Of a stretch of 40,843 nucleotides of DNA, positions 1-7,344 are shown piece after piece; the first letter of the stretch is position 1; each line of letters starts with the position of its first letter. Location of the stretch: NCBI RefSeq assembly GCF_028288465.1, contig NZ_JAQBNR010000054.1:1-40843 (forward strand). Direction: 5' to 3'. Under the pieces are notes generated by a model. It worked only from the letters and a program-made list of their open reading frames with translations. It did not search any database and was not told where the DNA came from. This DNA is from Ferruginibacter sp. (GTDB lineage Bacteria > Bacteroidota > Bacteroidia > Chitinophagales > Chitinophagaceae). A program made the translations under genes and the position numbers.

Positions 1-2
1 CA

Positions 3-953
3 ATTGTTACCATTAAATCACCCGGAGGGCTGACTTCCAATGTAGGCCTTACAATCAAAAACACCGCAGCAAAAAGATTTTGTACATTAAGCGGCAGTGA
101 TGATAAAAAGAATTGGTTTGTCATTAACGATAGCATCTTGCTGAACCCATCCGCTGAGCGGGATTCTGCAGTCAATACCATCCGCATTGATTTCCCTCCA
201 AGCAGTTATCAGTATTTCAGAATTATTATTTTCAATGACAACAAGGATCCTTTTAATATCCGGGATATAGTTCAGGAAAGCCATCCCGGTTCACCAAAAA
301 TTCCGGTTAATAAAATATTGCAAAACCCCGTACCAGCGATTGTTCAAAAAGACAGTGGCAAAATTTCTTATGTCAAAATCATCCAGCAAAAAGCATATCA
401 TTTCAATAACATTAGTTTTAAACTAAGTGGGCCTAAATACTTTTACAGGCAGGCCAGTTTATATGTGCCGACCGGTGACAGCGGTTCCTTTTCCAACCCT
501 GGTAAATTAATTCAGTCCTTTACGGTTTCAAACAACAGTACATTACAATTTAAACTGCCGCTTATTAATCCCGGTGTTTTTTATTTGCTAATAAACAACG
601 ATGATAACTTACCCTTAATAGTAAACAATATAAACACTGCATCAGACTATGGTTACCTGGTAGCTTATCTTGAAAAGGGAGATGGATATAAACTGATAAT
701 GGATAACCCGGCAGCGACAAAACCAGCGTATGATTTAAGCCATCTGAATAGTGCCATTTCATCTGACAGCAACCAGACTTTATCAACCCGAGAAATAATT
801 GCAGCCAATGAAAAAATTATTCCCGCAGTTATCCAAAAAAATAACAAGTGGCTGCTTTGGACGGCCATTGCAGTCATACTACTTTTGTTATTGTTCTTTA
901 CAAAAAAAATGATTACAGAAGTTGATAAAACCAAACACAATGATAATTTATAA
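3..953 (+). CDS. membrane-anchored DUF3999-like protein, 3' part
   Basis: The gene enters from the left edge already open, so the N-terminus is missing; 316 residues are visible. The first visible part reads like a beta-sandwich, with a KNW segment and later a YQYFRIII strand. The middle is rich in Asn and Ser. Near the end the motif YLEKGDGYKLIMDNP, followed by YDLSHL, resembles the C-terminal part of DUF3999 proteins. A single hydrophobic helix (about 20 residues, starting WLLWTAIAVILLLLLFF) and a short charged tail close the protein. This predicts an exported domain anchored by a C-terminal membrane helix. Its last 14 bases overlap the next gene, which suggests cotranscription. The family name rests on topology and short motifs only; the function is unknown. 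Confidence 0.6.
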   Translation: MVTIKSPGGLTSNVGLTIKNTAAKRFCTLSGSDDKKNWFVINDSILLNPSAERDSAVNTIRIDFPPSSYQYFRIIIFNDNKDPFNIRDIVQESHPGSPKIPVNKILQNPVPAIVQKDSGKISYVKIIQQKAYHFNNISFKLSGPKYFYRQASLYVPTGDSGSFSNPGKLIQSFTVSNNSTLQFKLPLINPGVFYLLINNDDNLPLIVNNINTASDYGYLVAYLEKGDGYKLIMDNPAATKPAYDLSHLNSAISSDSNQTLSTREIIAANEKIIPAVIQKNNKWLLWTAIAVILLLLLFFTKKMITEVDKTKHNDNL

Positions 954-1245
954 CGTGACCACAAAAATAGATGGATCCATAAAAAACGACTGGGTTGAAT
1001 GGGCTAAAAATGAACATATACCAGAGATAATAGGAACCGGTTGTTTTACCAATGCAACGCTTGCCCAATTGCTGGAAACAGACGATACCGAAGGCCCGAC
1101 CTATACCATACAATACCATGCAGAAAACAAGGCCTTGTACAATACCTACATTGAAAAATTTGCACCATTAATGCGACAAAAAGCATTTGATAAATGGGGC
1201 AATAAATTCATTGCTTTTCGATCACTTATGCAAGTTGTGCACTAA
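940..1245 (+). CDS. DUF4286 family protein
   Basis: A small soluble protein of 101 residues that starts MIIYNVTTKID. It has the pattern of the Bacteroidota DUF4286 family: an N-terminal beta strand, a WVEWAKNEHIPEI helix, a central CFTNATLAQLLE stretch, and a closing segment with GNKFIAFRSLMQ. The layout suggests a ferredoxin-like (dimeric alpha-beta barrel) fold. The role is unknown. I chose the ATG at 940 because an in-frame TTG at 922 would only add six residues lying inside the upstream gene. The start overlaps the end of the DUF3999-like gene by 14 bases, so the two are probably translated from one message. Confidence 0.8.
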   Translation: MIIYNVTTKIDGSIKNDWVEWAKNEHIPEIIGTGCFTNATLAQLLETDDTEGPTYTIQYHAENKALYNTYIEKFAPLMRQKAFDKWGNKFIAFRSLMQVVH

Positions 1246-1296
1246 TTGTGCAAAATAAAAATAGCGGGTTTATTTAATTAAAATCGTTTGTATATT

Positions 1297-1445
1297 AACA
1301 GCAAAACCGCACGGGTATTGATTTTTAGAATTACATCCTCTGAAACTCTTTACCAATAAGGATTTGGGCGCTTCGCTAAATTTTAACAATGCAATTGTTT
1401 ATTTGCAGGAATGCGTAAATCCCTTATTCCTTGCGGTTTTCAGCG
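1297..1445 (+). ncRNA. candidate structured RNA upstream of HU
   Basis: This part of the gap between the DUF4286 gene and HU has no ORF but has nested long-range pairing. AAAACCGCA (1303-1311) pairs perfectly with TGCGGTTTT (1432-1440). Inside it, AATAAGGATTT (1355-1365) pairs with 1417-1428 apart from one bulged C. Smaller helices are possible at 1314-1317/1351-1354, 1369-1371/1413-1415 and 1390-1394/1403-1407. A weak promoter-like box (ATCGTTTG, ending 1290) would start a transcript close to the first helix. The rod with one large asymmetric bulge is loosely like 6S RNA. That is a guess, and no known family motif was recognised. The strand is chosen from the promoter-like box. Confidence 0.3.
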
Positions 1446-1477
1446 ATTTAATACAATAAAGTTTTACAGAAAATAAT

Positions 1478-1507
1478 TTTGTTGCAATCAAAAAGCTTCT
1501 ATATTTG
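1478..1507 (+). promoter_or_regulatory. promoter of the HU gene
   Basis: TTTG (1478-1481) and TATATTTG (1500-1507) are separated by 18 bases. This fits the Bacteroidota housekeeping promoter (-33 TTTG, -7 TAnnTTTG), with spacing one base shorter than the usual 19-21. A transcript would start near 1514, about 25 bases before the ATG. Confidence 0.65.
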
Positions 1508-1538
1508 TTGCTGTTAAATAAATTTCAAAAATATAATT

Positions 1539-1808
1539 ATGAACAAAGCAGAATTAATTGCAAAAATTGCTGATGATGCAGGCATTACAAAAACACAAGC
1601 CAATGCAACTTTAGACTCTTTTGTAGAAGCAGTTACAAAAACATTAAAAGGAAACGGTAAAGTAACTTTAGTTGGTTTCGGTACTTTTTCAGTATCTAAG
1701 AGAGCTGCCCGTAATGGCCGCAATCCTCAAACAGGCGCTGTTATTAAAATCAAAGCTAAAAAAGTAGCTAAGTTTAAAGCAGGTAAAGAATTGTCTGGTA
1801 AATTGTAA
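1539..1808 (+). CDS. hup: DNA-binding protein HU
   Basis: A nucleoid protein that binds and bends DNA as a dimer. The 89-residue length is typical. The N-terminal helical dimerisation part (MNKAELIAKIADDAGITK) is followed by the beta-arm core with VTLVGFGTFSV. The DNA-contacting arm carries the signature GRNPQTG at about residues 60-66. The Lys-rich C-terminal helix ends in GKELSGKL. The gene stands alone between its own promoter (1478-1507) and a strong terminator (1827-1859), as expected for an abundant protein. It could be one of several HU paralogues in the genome, so a more specific symbol is not given. Confidence 0.95.
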   Translation: MNKAELIAKIADDAGITKTQANATLDSFVEAVTKTLKGNGKVTLVGFGTFSVSKRAARNGRNPQTGAVIKIKAKKVAKFKAGKELSGKL

Positions 1809-1826
1809 TGTTTGCCCAAACACATT

Positions 1827-1859
1827 AAAAAGCAAGACGTATAACGGTCTTGCTTTTTT
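1827..1859 (+). terminator. intrinsic terminator after HU
   Basis: AAAAAGCAAGAC (1827-1838) pairs with GTCTTGCTTTTT (1847-1858) around an 8-base loop. The 3' arm ends in a run of six T. The element starts 18 bases after the HU stop codon. Confidence 0.85.
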
Positions 1860-1891
1860 AATCTAATTTCAAAACTAAAAATAAATAGTAT

Positions 1892-2008
1892 ATGGGACGC
1901 GGAGATATTAAAACAAAAAAAGGCAAGATCACCAAAGGATCTTTCGGTAAGTCAAGACCATCTAAGCCTGCAAAAAAAACTGCAGCACCTAAGACTAAAG
2001 AATCCTGA
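1892..2008 (+). CDS. 30S ribosomal protein bTHX
   Basis: A 38-residue, strongly basic protein that begins MGRGDIKTKKGKITKGSFGK and ends in a Lys/Pro/Ala-rich tail. The N-terminal half matches the bTHX family (Thermus THX starts MGKGDRRTRRGKIWRG), a small peptide that sits in the head of the 30S subunit. Bacteroidota forms share the GDIKTK-GKI-GS(F/Y)G core and often have such a tail. The ATG at 1892 is the only sensible start. The gene sits between the HU terminator and its own terminator-like hairpin at 2023-2071. It is easily missed because of its size. Confidence 0.85.
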   Translation: MGRGDIKTKKGKITKGSFGKSRPSKPAKKTAAPKTKES

Positions 2009-2022
2009 TAAAAATGATTTTC

Positions 2023-2071
2023 ATAATGGATACTTGTTGCTTTTCCAGCTACGATTATCCATTATTTTTTT
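2023..2071 (+). terminator. terminator after bTHX, possibly bidirectional
   Basis: ATAATGGATA (2023-2032) pairs perfectly with TATCCATTAT (2056-2065), and a T run follows on the plus strand. The loop is long (23 bases). The hairpin lies between two convergent genes and may also end the pdxH message, although the T run on that side is weaker. Confidence 0.6.
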
Positions 2072-2711
2072 ATGGTGCAAGCCGTTCAATTTTCCAATTA
2101 TAATCGCTTTGCAAAGTGTATTGCAGGCGATCGTGAAGCCGGCTTTCTCTTCCCTGCCAAAACTCTATTAATTGCGGTTTTAAGCGATACCCACCCCAAT
2201 GAGCCGGCCGTTGCAAAGGCTGCGTTTCAAACTGCCGGCTGTATTTTAAAACGTTGGCTTCAATCACTTCTCTTCCTTCAATGATACTGCTTTGGGGCGA
2301 TGCCCATGCCCCTACCTGGCTGCCTTGCGGCCTTGAAAAAAAATAAGCATCGCTTTCTTCATTGCTTACTTTTTCAACCCTGCCTTCTACCCTTACCTGC
2401 CGCTCCAGTTCTTTCCAAAAAAATACCAGGCAGGCGTTTGGATTAGCGGCGAGATCTTTGCCTTTATTACTTTCGTAATTTGTAAAAAAAACAAACCCAT
2501 CGTCATCGTACCCCTTTAGTAAAACTATGCGGGCAGATGGTATACCATTTGGTGTTGCCGTGGCCAACGTCATAGCATTCACCTCATCTATTTTACTGGC
2601 AGTCGCTTCCTCCCACCATTTATCAAACTGTCTTATAGCATTGGTTTCAGCTCCTTTTTCATCTAACGTTTCCAATATGTACTCCTTTCTTATATCAGCT
2701 ATCGTACTCAT
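2070..2711 (-). CDS. pdxH: pyridoxamine 5'-phosphate oxidase
   Basis: An FMN-dependent enzyme that oxidises pyridoxamine or pyridoxine 5'-phosphate to pyridoxal phosphate, the last step of vitamin B6 salvage. The 213 residues show the family landmarks in order: the SARIVLLKGYDDDGFVFFTN strand pair that binds FMN, ESNKGKDL, RPQGSQVGAWASPQSS, and the C-terminal signature IEFWQGRESRLHDR ending WKIERLAP. I chose the ATG at 2711 (MSTIADIRKEY), because the frame upstream (to 2750) adds 13 residues unlike the family. It follows the Yip1-type gene on the same strand with a 90-base gap and faces the bTHX gene tail to tail. Confidence 0.95.
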   Translation of the reverse strand: MSTIADIRKEYILETLDEKGAETNAIRQFDKWWEEATASKIDEVNAMTLATATPNGIPSARIVLLKGYDDDGFVFFTNYESNKGKDLAANPNACLVFFWKELERQVRVEGRVEKVSNEESDAYFFSRPQGSQVGAWASPQSSIIEGREVIEANVLKYSRQFETQPLQRPAHWGGYRLKPQLIEFWQGRESRLHDRLQYTLQSDYNWKIERLAP

Positions 2712-2801
2712 ATTTTTTATTTGCAAAATTCTGCTAATTAACGCAAACAAAAAAAGCCCCTTTATGCAAAAGATACTTTTTAATAGGTAAAAATTTATCA
2801 G

Positions 2802-3395
2802 TTAGGCGGTATTATTAAGCGCATTTAAATTTGTCCGCATCACCATTCCCAATACTACTCCTACCAATGCGTATAAAATTATCATTACAACTATGGTAAC
2901 TACCAGATAAATTACCTTTTTGTCCTCTGGTGTTTTTTTCAATAGCCCCAAACCCAGGTACATCAGATAAAAGCCATATAAACCAAACACCCCTCCCAAC
3001 CATGCCAGGCTTGGAATAATAGAAAGCAGTGTGCCCGCAAAAGCCGGTGTACAACTATAAGCAACCAACTGCGCAGACTTATCTATATTTTTTTCAGAAG
3101 AAAACGAAGGTGCAAGCGCATCCAGTATGTAGGTAGTTAAAATTACAACTATTAAGGCTGAAATGAATCGCAGCAATGCCATCTTGATACCCCACTCCAT
3201 ACCCCGCATTCTAAAAAAACCATAGTCCATGCCTATAAAACTATAACCTATAAATATAGCAACTGCACCAGCCAATGCGAGCGGGAGCACATAAGTTGAT
3301 AGAACTGAAGGTAGTGTTTCTGGTTGCGTATTGATGGTTTGCCATTCCGTTTTTGGAGTAGCGATCATGTTTTTAATTCGTTCAATAAGCTTCAT
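2802..3395 (-). CDS. Yip1 family membrane protein
   Basis: An integral membrane protein of 197 residues with about five hydrophobic helices. It starts MKLIERIKNMIATPKTEW, the usual soluble entry helix of bacterial Yip1/DUF1282 proteins (a P-TEW element). It also has the family stretch VAYSCTPAFAGTLL, and LYGFYLMYLGLGLLKKTPEDK before the last helix. The bacterial members have no established function; roles in membrane organisation are only inferred from eukaryotic relatives. It lies between the coiled-coil gene and pdxH on the same strand, with gaps of 64 and 90 bases, so cotranscription is possible but not shown. Confidence 0.85.
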   Translation of the reverse strand: MKLIERIKNMIATPKTEWQTINTQPETLPSVLSTYVLPLALAGAVAIFIGYSFIGMDYGFFRMRGMEWGIKMALLRFISALIVVILTTYILDALAPSFSSEKNIDKSAQLVAYSCTPAFAGTLLSIIPSLAWLGGVFGLYGFYLMYLGLGLLKKTPEDKKVIYLVVTIVVMIILYALVGVVLGMVMRTNLNALNNTA

Positions 3396-3459
3396 ACCTG
3401 GACAATTTAGCGGGTAAATAATGAACTGATTTTAAAAATATACAACTGTTTAAGCATTC

Positions 3460-3942
3460 TTATTTCCGAAGATTATAAAGTGCTTTCCATTCATCCCGTT
3501 CCTGTTCGGCATCAGCCAGCAGACTTTCCAGTTCTGCCACACGGGACGATTGCTGTTGCAGTGCCAGATTGCGGTTGCTTAAATCCTGTACCTGCATTTG
3601 CAAGTCGCTTAATTTTGACTGCAACTGTACAAATTGCCGCTTCTGTTCCTCCAGCTGATATTTTAAATCATCTTTACCTGACTTTGATTGCAGCCTGCTT
3701 CCGGAATCATCCATTACTATTTCGCTGATTAAATTTTTTATTGTTGCAGTCGCAGTAAGTTCTTCATCCAGCCTGCTCTTTACTTCGCTATTTTCACTCA
3801 GTTGCAGTTTCTGTTCAAGGATAGTTTTCTGGCGTGTGGCTGCAATCAGTTCGCACTCAGCTAACCTTTCCTTCAGGCTTTCATTTTCTGCCGCGAGGTG
3901 TTTTATTTTGTTTATTAAACTATAGTTATCTATTCCTTTCAC
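3460..3942 (-). CDS. coiled-coil protein of unknown function
   Basis: A 160-residue protein with no recognised enzyme motif. Most of it is heptad-like and rich in Leu, Glu, Gln and Lys, for example around residues 15-60 and again from about 95 to the end (KYQLEEQKRQFVQLQSKL and AELESLLADAEQERDEW). The two stretches are joined by a more polar segment with DDSGSRLQSKSGK. There is no signal peptide or membrane helix, so it is probably a cytoplasmic dimeric coiled coil. Short proteins like this are sometimes encoded near cell-division genes such as zapA, but no such neighbour is seen here. The function is unknown. Confidence 0.7.
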   Translation of the reverse strand: MKGIDNYSLINKIKHLAAENESLKERLAECELIAATRQKTILEQKLQLSENSEVKSRLDEELTATATIKNLISEIVMDDSGSRLQSKSGKDDLKYQLEEQKRQFVQLQSKLSDLQMQVQDLSNRNLALQQQSSRVAELESLLADAEQERDEWKALYNLRK

Positions 3943-4095
3943 CGGGTGTTACCAAAGCTTTCAATAGTTAATTATTAATTTCTATCCTGTTAAGTTAACC
4001 ATATTCTGCAAACGTATTGGTAATACTGTCCTGATTTTTGAACCGTTATACCAATAGTTGGCTGGTAGTTTTAACAATTTCAATATGCGTAAAAT

Positions 4096-4125
4096 AAAAA
4101 AGCTTCCGGCATTGCTGCGGAAGCT
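4096..4125 (-). terminator. terminator of the rplM-pyrH operon
   Basis: Read on the minus strand, AGCTTCCG (4118-4125) pairs with CGGAAGCT (4101-4108) around a 9-base loop. A T run follows (A run 4096-4100 on the plus strand). It lies 20 bases after the pyrH stop codon. Confidence 0.85.
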
Positions 4126-4145
4126 CTTATAACAATTAAATATTT

Positions 4146-4859
4146 TTACCCTTTCACCAGTGTACCTACCCTTTCTCCACTCACCACTCTCAGCAGGTTG
4201 CCTTCTTTATTCATATCAAAAACTATAATAGGCAATTGGTTTTCCATGCATAATGTAAAAGCCGTCATGTCCATCACCTTTAAATTTTTACTAATGCACT
4301 CATTAAAAGTAATATTCTGAAACTTAGTAGCTGTTGCGTCCTTTTCCGGATCTGCGGTGTAAATACCATCAACACGGGTACCTTTTAAAATAACTTCGGC
4401 CTTAATTTCGATCGCCCTTAATGAACCGGCTGTATCTGTGGTAAAATAAGGATTGCCTGTACCTGCACCGAAAATTACCACCCGGCCCTTTTCAAGATGT
4501 CGCATCGCCCTGCGGCGGATATAAGGTTCGGCTACCTGCTCCATTTTAATAGCACTTTGCAAACGCGTATATACGCCCGCCTTTTCAAGGCCGCTTTGTA
4601 AGGCCATACCATTAATCATGGTAGCCAGCATGCCCATATAATCGCCCTGTGCCCTTTCTATGCCTGTTTCAGCCTCGTTCATGCCGCGATAGATGTTACC
4701 GCCTCCAATAACAATGGCCACTTGTACACCCAACTCTACAATACTTTTAATGTCCCTTGCATACCTGGCGATCACATCGCTGTCAAGGCCAAAATTTTTA
4801 TCGCCCATCAAAGATTCACCGGACAATTTTAGTAGAATTCGTTTGTACTTTGGAAGCAT
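4146..4859 (-). CDS. pyrH: UMP kinase
   Basis: Phosphorylates UMP to UDP with ATP in pyrimidine nucleotide synthesis; bacterial UMP kinases are hexamers of the amino-acid-kinase fold. The 237 residues carry the family landmarks: KRILLKLSGESLMG near the N-terminus (phosphate-binding Lys), VAIVIGGGNIYRG, RRAMRHLEKGRVVIFGAGTG, PYFTTDTAG, the AEVILKGTRVDGIYTADPEK block, and a closing MNKEGNL-R-V-GERVGTLV. The ATG at 4859 gives the normal N-terminus; the frame runs on upstream to 4931 but the extra residues do not fit the family. It is the last gene of the ribosomal operon. A terminator before it and a promoter-like box at 4881-4888 suggest additional independent transcription. Confidence 0.97.
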   Translation of the reverse strand: MLPKYKRILLKLSGESLMGDKNFGLDSDVIARYARDIKSIVELGVQVAIVIGGGNIYRGMNEAETGIERAQGDYMGMLATMINGMALQSGLEKAGVYTRLQSAIKMEQVAEPYIRRRAMRHLEKGRVVIFGAGTGNPYFTTDTAGSLRAIEIKAEVILKGTRVDGIYTADPEKDATATKFQNITFNECISKNLKVMDMTAFTLCMENQLPIIVFDMNKEGNLLRVVSGERVGTLVKG

Positions 4860-4880
4860 AAAGCGTTTTTTTTTGCGCTG

Positions 4881-4888
4881 CGAAGATA
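4881..4888 (-). promoter_or_regulatory. possible -7 box of pyrH
   Basis: On the minus strand the sequence is TATCTTCG, one mismatch from TAnnTTTG, 21 bases before the pyrH ATG. The same TTCG variant (TACCTTCG) occurs upstream of rplM. No clear -33 box was found. Confidence 0.4.
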
Positions 4889-4932
4889 ACTGTTTTATGG
4901 GCTCGTGATAAAATTTAAAGATGATGAGCATA

Positions 4933-4962
4933 AAAAAAGCGAAACTTTCGCTTCGCTTTTTT
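4933..4962 (-). terminator. terminator or attenuator between tsf and pyrH
   Basis: On the minus strand AAAAAAGCGAA (4952-4962) pairs with TTCGCTTTTTT (4933-4943) around an 8-base loop, and the T run is part of the 3' arm. It starts 18 bases after the tsf stop codon. It would reduce read-through into pyrH, which may explain the separate promoter-like box. Confidence 0.75.
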
Positions 4963-4980
4963 AAAAAATATGCCGGATAA

Positions 4981-5802
4981 TTATCCTAATGCTACTCTCT
5001 TAAATTCAGTAATTTTTAAATCAGCATTTACGCCTTTCAGGTAATCAGCAACAGATTTACTGTTGTCTTTTACAAATGCCTGGGCTAATAAAGTATTGTC
5101 TTTAAAAAATTTATTTACTTTTCCTACGGCAATTTTTTCAGCCATTTCTGCAGGCTTGCCTTCGGCTTTAATTTGCTCAATAGCAATTTCTCTTTCTCTT
5201 GCAATTGTTTCCGGTGCAATAGAGGTTTCATCAATCGCCAGTGGATTCATTGCAGCAATTTGCATTGCCACATCTTTTCCGGCTTCAGCAGCTTCTTTAT
5301 TAAAACCTACCAATACACCCATACGGTTAGCCCCATGAATGTAAGATGCAACATAAGCCGCATCAACTCTTTCGAATTTGATTGCTATTTTTTCACCGAT
5401 GGCAGCCAATTTATCATTGATGAGTTCAGATACTTTTGCGCCATTGATTGCTACTTCATTTAACTCTTCTACACTCTTAACATTGCTGGCAATTGCAGCA
5501 TCCATAATGCTTTGAGCAAAGGCTACAAATTCAGCATTTTTGCTTACAAAATCAGTTTCGCAACTGATGCAAACAATGATACCTGTTGCATTATCAGCAC
5601 TTGTTTTTGCCAATACCACACCTTCTTTAGCTTCCCTGTCGCTGCGTTTTGCAGCAACTTTTTGTCCCTGTTTGCGTAACCAGTCAATGGCAGCTTCAAA
5701 ATCACCATTGCTTTCGGTTAATGCTTTACGGCAATCCAGCATGCCGGCTCCTGTTGTCTGGCGCAGCTTATTGATTTCTGCTGCGGTAATTGTTGCACTC
5801 AT
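4981..5802 (-). CDS. tsf: elongation factor Ts
   Basis: The nucleotide exchange factor that releases GDP from EF-Tu during translation elongation. The 273 residues start with the UBA-like domain (ITAAEINKLRQTTGAGMLDCRKAL-like, then FEAAIDWLRKQGQKVAAKRSDREAKEG). Next comes the EF-Tu-contacting core with the conserved TDFVSKN element and the MAMQIAAMNP-like segment (here VAMQIAAMNPLAI). The C-terminal module contains NTLLAQAFVKDNSKSV. The start at 5802 (MSATITAAEIN) is standard. It lies between rpsB and pyrH in the usual bacterial order, with a 144-base gap to rpsB. Confidence 0.97.
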   Translation of the reverse strand: MSATITAAEINKLRQTTGAGMLDCRKALTESNGDFEAAIDWLRKQGQKVAAKRSDREAKEGVVLAKTSADNATGIIVCISCETDFVSKNAEFVAFAQSIMDAAIASNVKSVEELNEVAINGAKVSELINDKLAAIGEKIAIKFERVDAAYVASYIHGANRMGVLVGFNKEAAEAGKDVAMQIAAMNPLAIDETSIAPETIAREREIAIEQIKAEGKPAEMAEKIAVGKVNKFFKDNTLLAQAFVKDNSKSVADYLKGVNADLKITEFKRVALG

Positions 5803-5946
5803 AATAGTATTTTTAACTACAAAAATTCACCTGCTTTTACACAAATGAATTTTGCAGGATTGTAAGATTTTTATTTAAAGAACTAAGATCTCAATTGATT
5901 AATTTCAGAGTACCATTGCTGTTACACAAACACTCTGTCATAAATC

Positions 5947-6834
5947 TTATCTAGGTCCGCTTCCACCAGCTGCTGGTCTTCTGCCGCCTGCTCCAGGTCC
6001 GGGTACACGACGTTTAGTTGGTGCAGCACCTCTTGCTCTTTTATTTCTTTCGTCAGCGCTGTCTACTTTTTGTTCAAAACGGGCTGCTTTAGCTTCTGCA
6101 GTTTCGTCGCTGTCGTTGCTGTTGTCGTCGTCATCTTTTTCAGCCAAACGCTCTGCCAAACCTTCTGCAATTGCCGCTGTAATGTAGTTAACAATAATAG
6201 CGATTGATTTGGTTGCATCGTCATTTGCAGGAATAGCAAATTCAACTTTATTAGGATCACAGTTGGTATCAACCATACCGAAAGTAGTGATGTTTAAACG
6301 TCTTGCTTCTGCAAGGGCGATGTGCTCATGGCCAATATCTACCAGGAATAAAGCGGCTGGTACACGACTGATTTGTGCAATACCACCTAAAACTTTTTCC
6401 ATCTTATCCTTATCACGGGTAAGTGTTAAACGTTCTTTCTTGGTAAGATTGTCGATGCTTCCGTCATTCAGCATTTTTTCGATGCTCTGCATTTTCTTTA
6501 CGCTCTTACGAACCGTATTGAAATTGGTAAGCATACCACCCAACCAGCGTTCTGTTACATAAGGCATGTTGATGCGTTTTGCGCAATCAGAAACGATTTC
6601 TTTTGCCTGCTTTTTGGTAGCGACAAACATGATCTTTTTACCACTCTTTGCAATTGACTTTAAGGCAGCAGCAGTTTCCTGTAAACCTTCTACTGTTTTG
6701 TTAAGGTCAATAATGTGGATACCTTTTTTTTCAGCAAAAATGTAAGGCAACATTTTGGGATTCCACTTCTTTTTTAAGTGACCAAAGTGAACACCTGCTT
6801 CGAGAAGTTGCTGTTGTAAGGAAGTATTTTCCAT
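5947..6834 (-). CDS. rpsB: 30S ribosomal protein uS2 with C-terminal extension
   Basis: A structural protein of the small ribosomal subunit. The first roughly 225 residues are a standard uS2: LLEAGVHFGHLKKKWNPKM, IFAEKKGIHIIDLNKT, TERWLGGMLTNF, and the GMVDTNCDPN element. After AERLAEK comes an extension of about 65 residues. It is first acidic (DDDDNSNDSDE) and then basic and Gly/Pro/Arg-rich to the end (RRVPGPGAGGRRPA). The ATG at 6834 (MENTSLQQQLLEAG) fits the family; the frame continues upstream to 6885 through an AT-rich tandem repeat and is not likely to be coding. It sits 75 bases after rpsI in the operon. Confidence 0.96.
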   Translation of the reverse strand: MENTSLQQQLLEAGVHFGHLKKKWNPKMLPYIFAEKKGIHIIDLNKTVEGLQETAAALKSIAKSGKKIMFVATKKQAKEIVSDCAKRINMPYVTERWLGGMLTNFNTVRKSVKKMQSIEKMLNDGSIDNLTKKERLTLTRDKDKMEKVLGGIAQISRVPAALFLVDIGHEHIALAEARRLNITTFGMVDTNCDPNKVEFAIPANDDATKSIAIIVNYITAAIAEGLAERLAEKDDDDNSNDSDETAEAKAARFEQKVDSADERNKRARGAAPTKRRVPGPGAGGRRPAAGGSGPR

Positions 6835-6842
6835 CTTAATAT

Positions 6843-6873
6843 TTTGAAAATTTGAAAATTTGAAAATTTGAAA
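6843..6873. repeat. tandem repeat of TTTGAAAA upstream of rpsB
   Basis: Nearly four head-to-tail copies of the 8-base unit TTTGAAAA lie just before the rpsB ATG, in the rpsI-rpsB spacer. On the message strand this gives a U/A-rich leader (TTTTCAAA repeats) that should be unstructured and could help ribosome loading or vary in copy number between strains. Confidence 0.8.
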
Positions 6874-6909
6874 CCGTGAAACCATTTTTCCCTTGCAGGA
6901 GATAACAGT

Positions 6910-7299
6910 TTAACGCTTGCTGAACTGGAAGCTCTTTCTTGCCTTTTTGCGACCTGGTTTTTTACGTTCAACAGAACGTGGATCACGTTTAAGCATACCA
7001 GCTGCTTTCAATACCGGGCGATAGTCTAAACTAACTTCCAGCAATGCACGGGCAATACCCAATTTAGCTGCTTCGGCCTGGCCCTTGATGCCACCACCCT
7101 GTGCGTTGATAACGATGTCAAATTTATCAGCTGATTCAACAGCTTTCAGCGGAGACTCAACCTGGTTTTGCAGGTAAACCAAAGAAAAATAGTTTTTATA
7201 GTCTTTACCATTGATTGTTATTTTACCATCTCCCTTGCTTAAGAAAACACGGGTTACAGCTTCTTTACGACGGCCAACTGCGTTTTTTTGCTTTTCCAT
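6910..7299 (-). CDS. rpsI: 30S ribosomal protein uS9
   Basis: A small-subunit ribosomal protein whose C-terminal tail reaches the P-site tRNA. The 129 residues contain the family signature VGRRKEAVTRVFL at the N-terminus, GGGIKGQAEAAKLGIARAL in the middle and the basic tail LKRDPRSVERKKPGRKKARKSFQFSKR-like, ending in the universally conserved Lys-Arg. The length is normal. It follows rplM with a 45-base spacer, the standard bacterial gene pair. Confidence 0.97.
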   Translation of the reverse strand: MEKQKNAVGRRKEAVTRVFLSKGDGKITINGKDYKNYFSLVYLQNQVESPLKAVESADKFDIVINAQGGGIKGQAEAAKLGIARALLEVSLDYRPVLKAAGMLKRDPRSVERKKPGRKKARKSFQFSKR

Positions 7300-7344
7300 T
7301 TATTTTTATCTTTTAGCAGGCAATTTTGCCAGCTTGTTGGTGAT

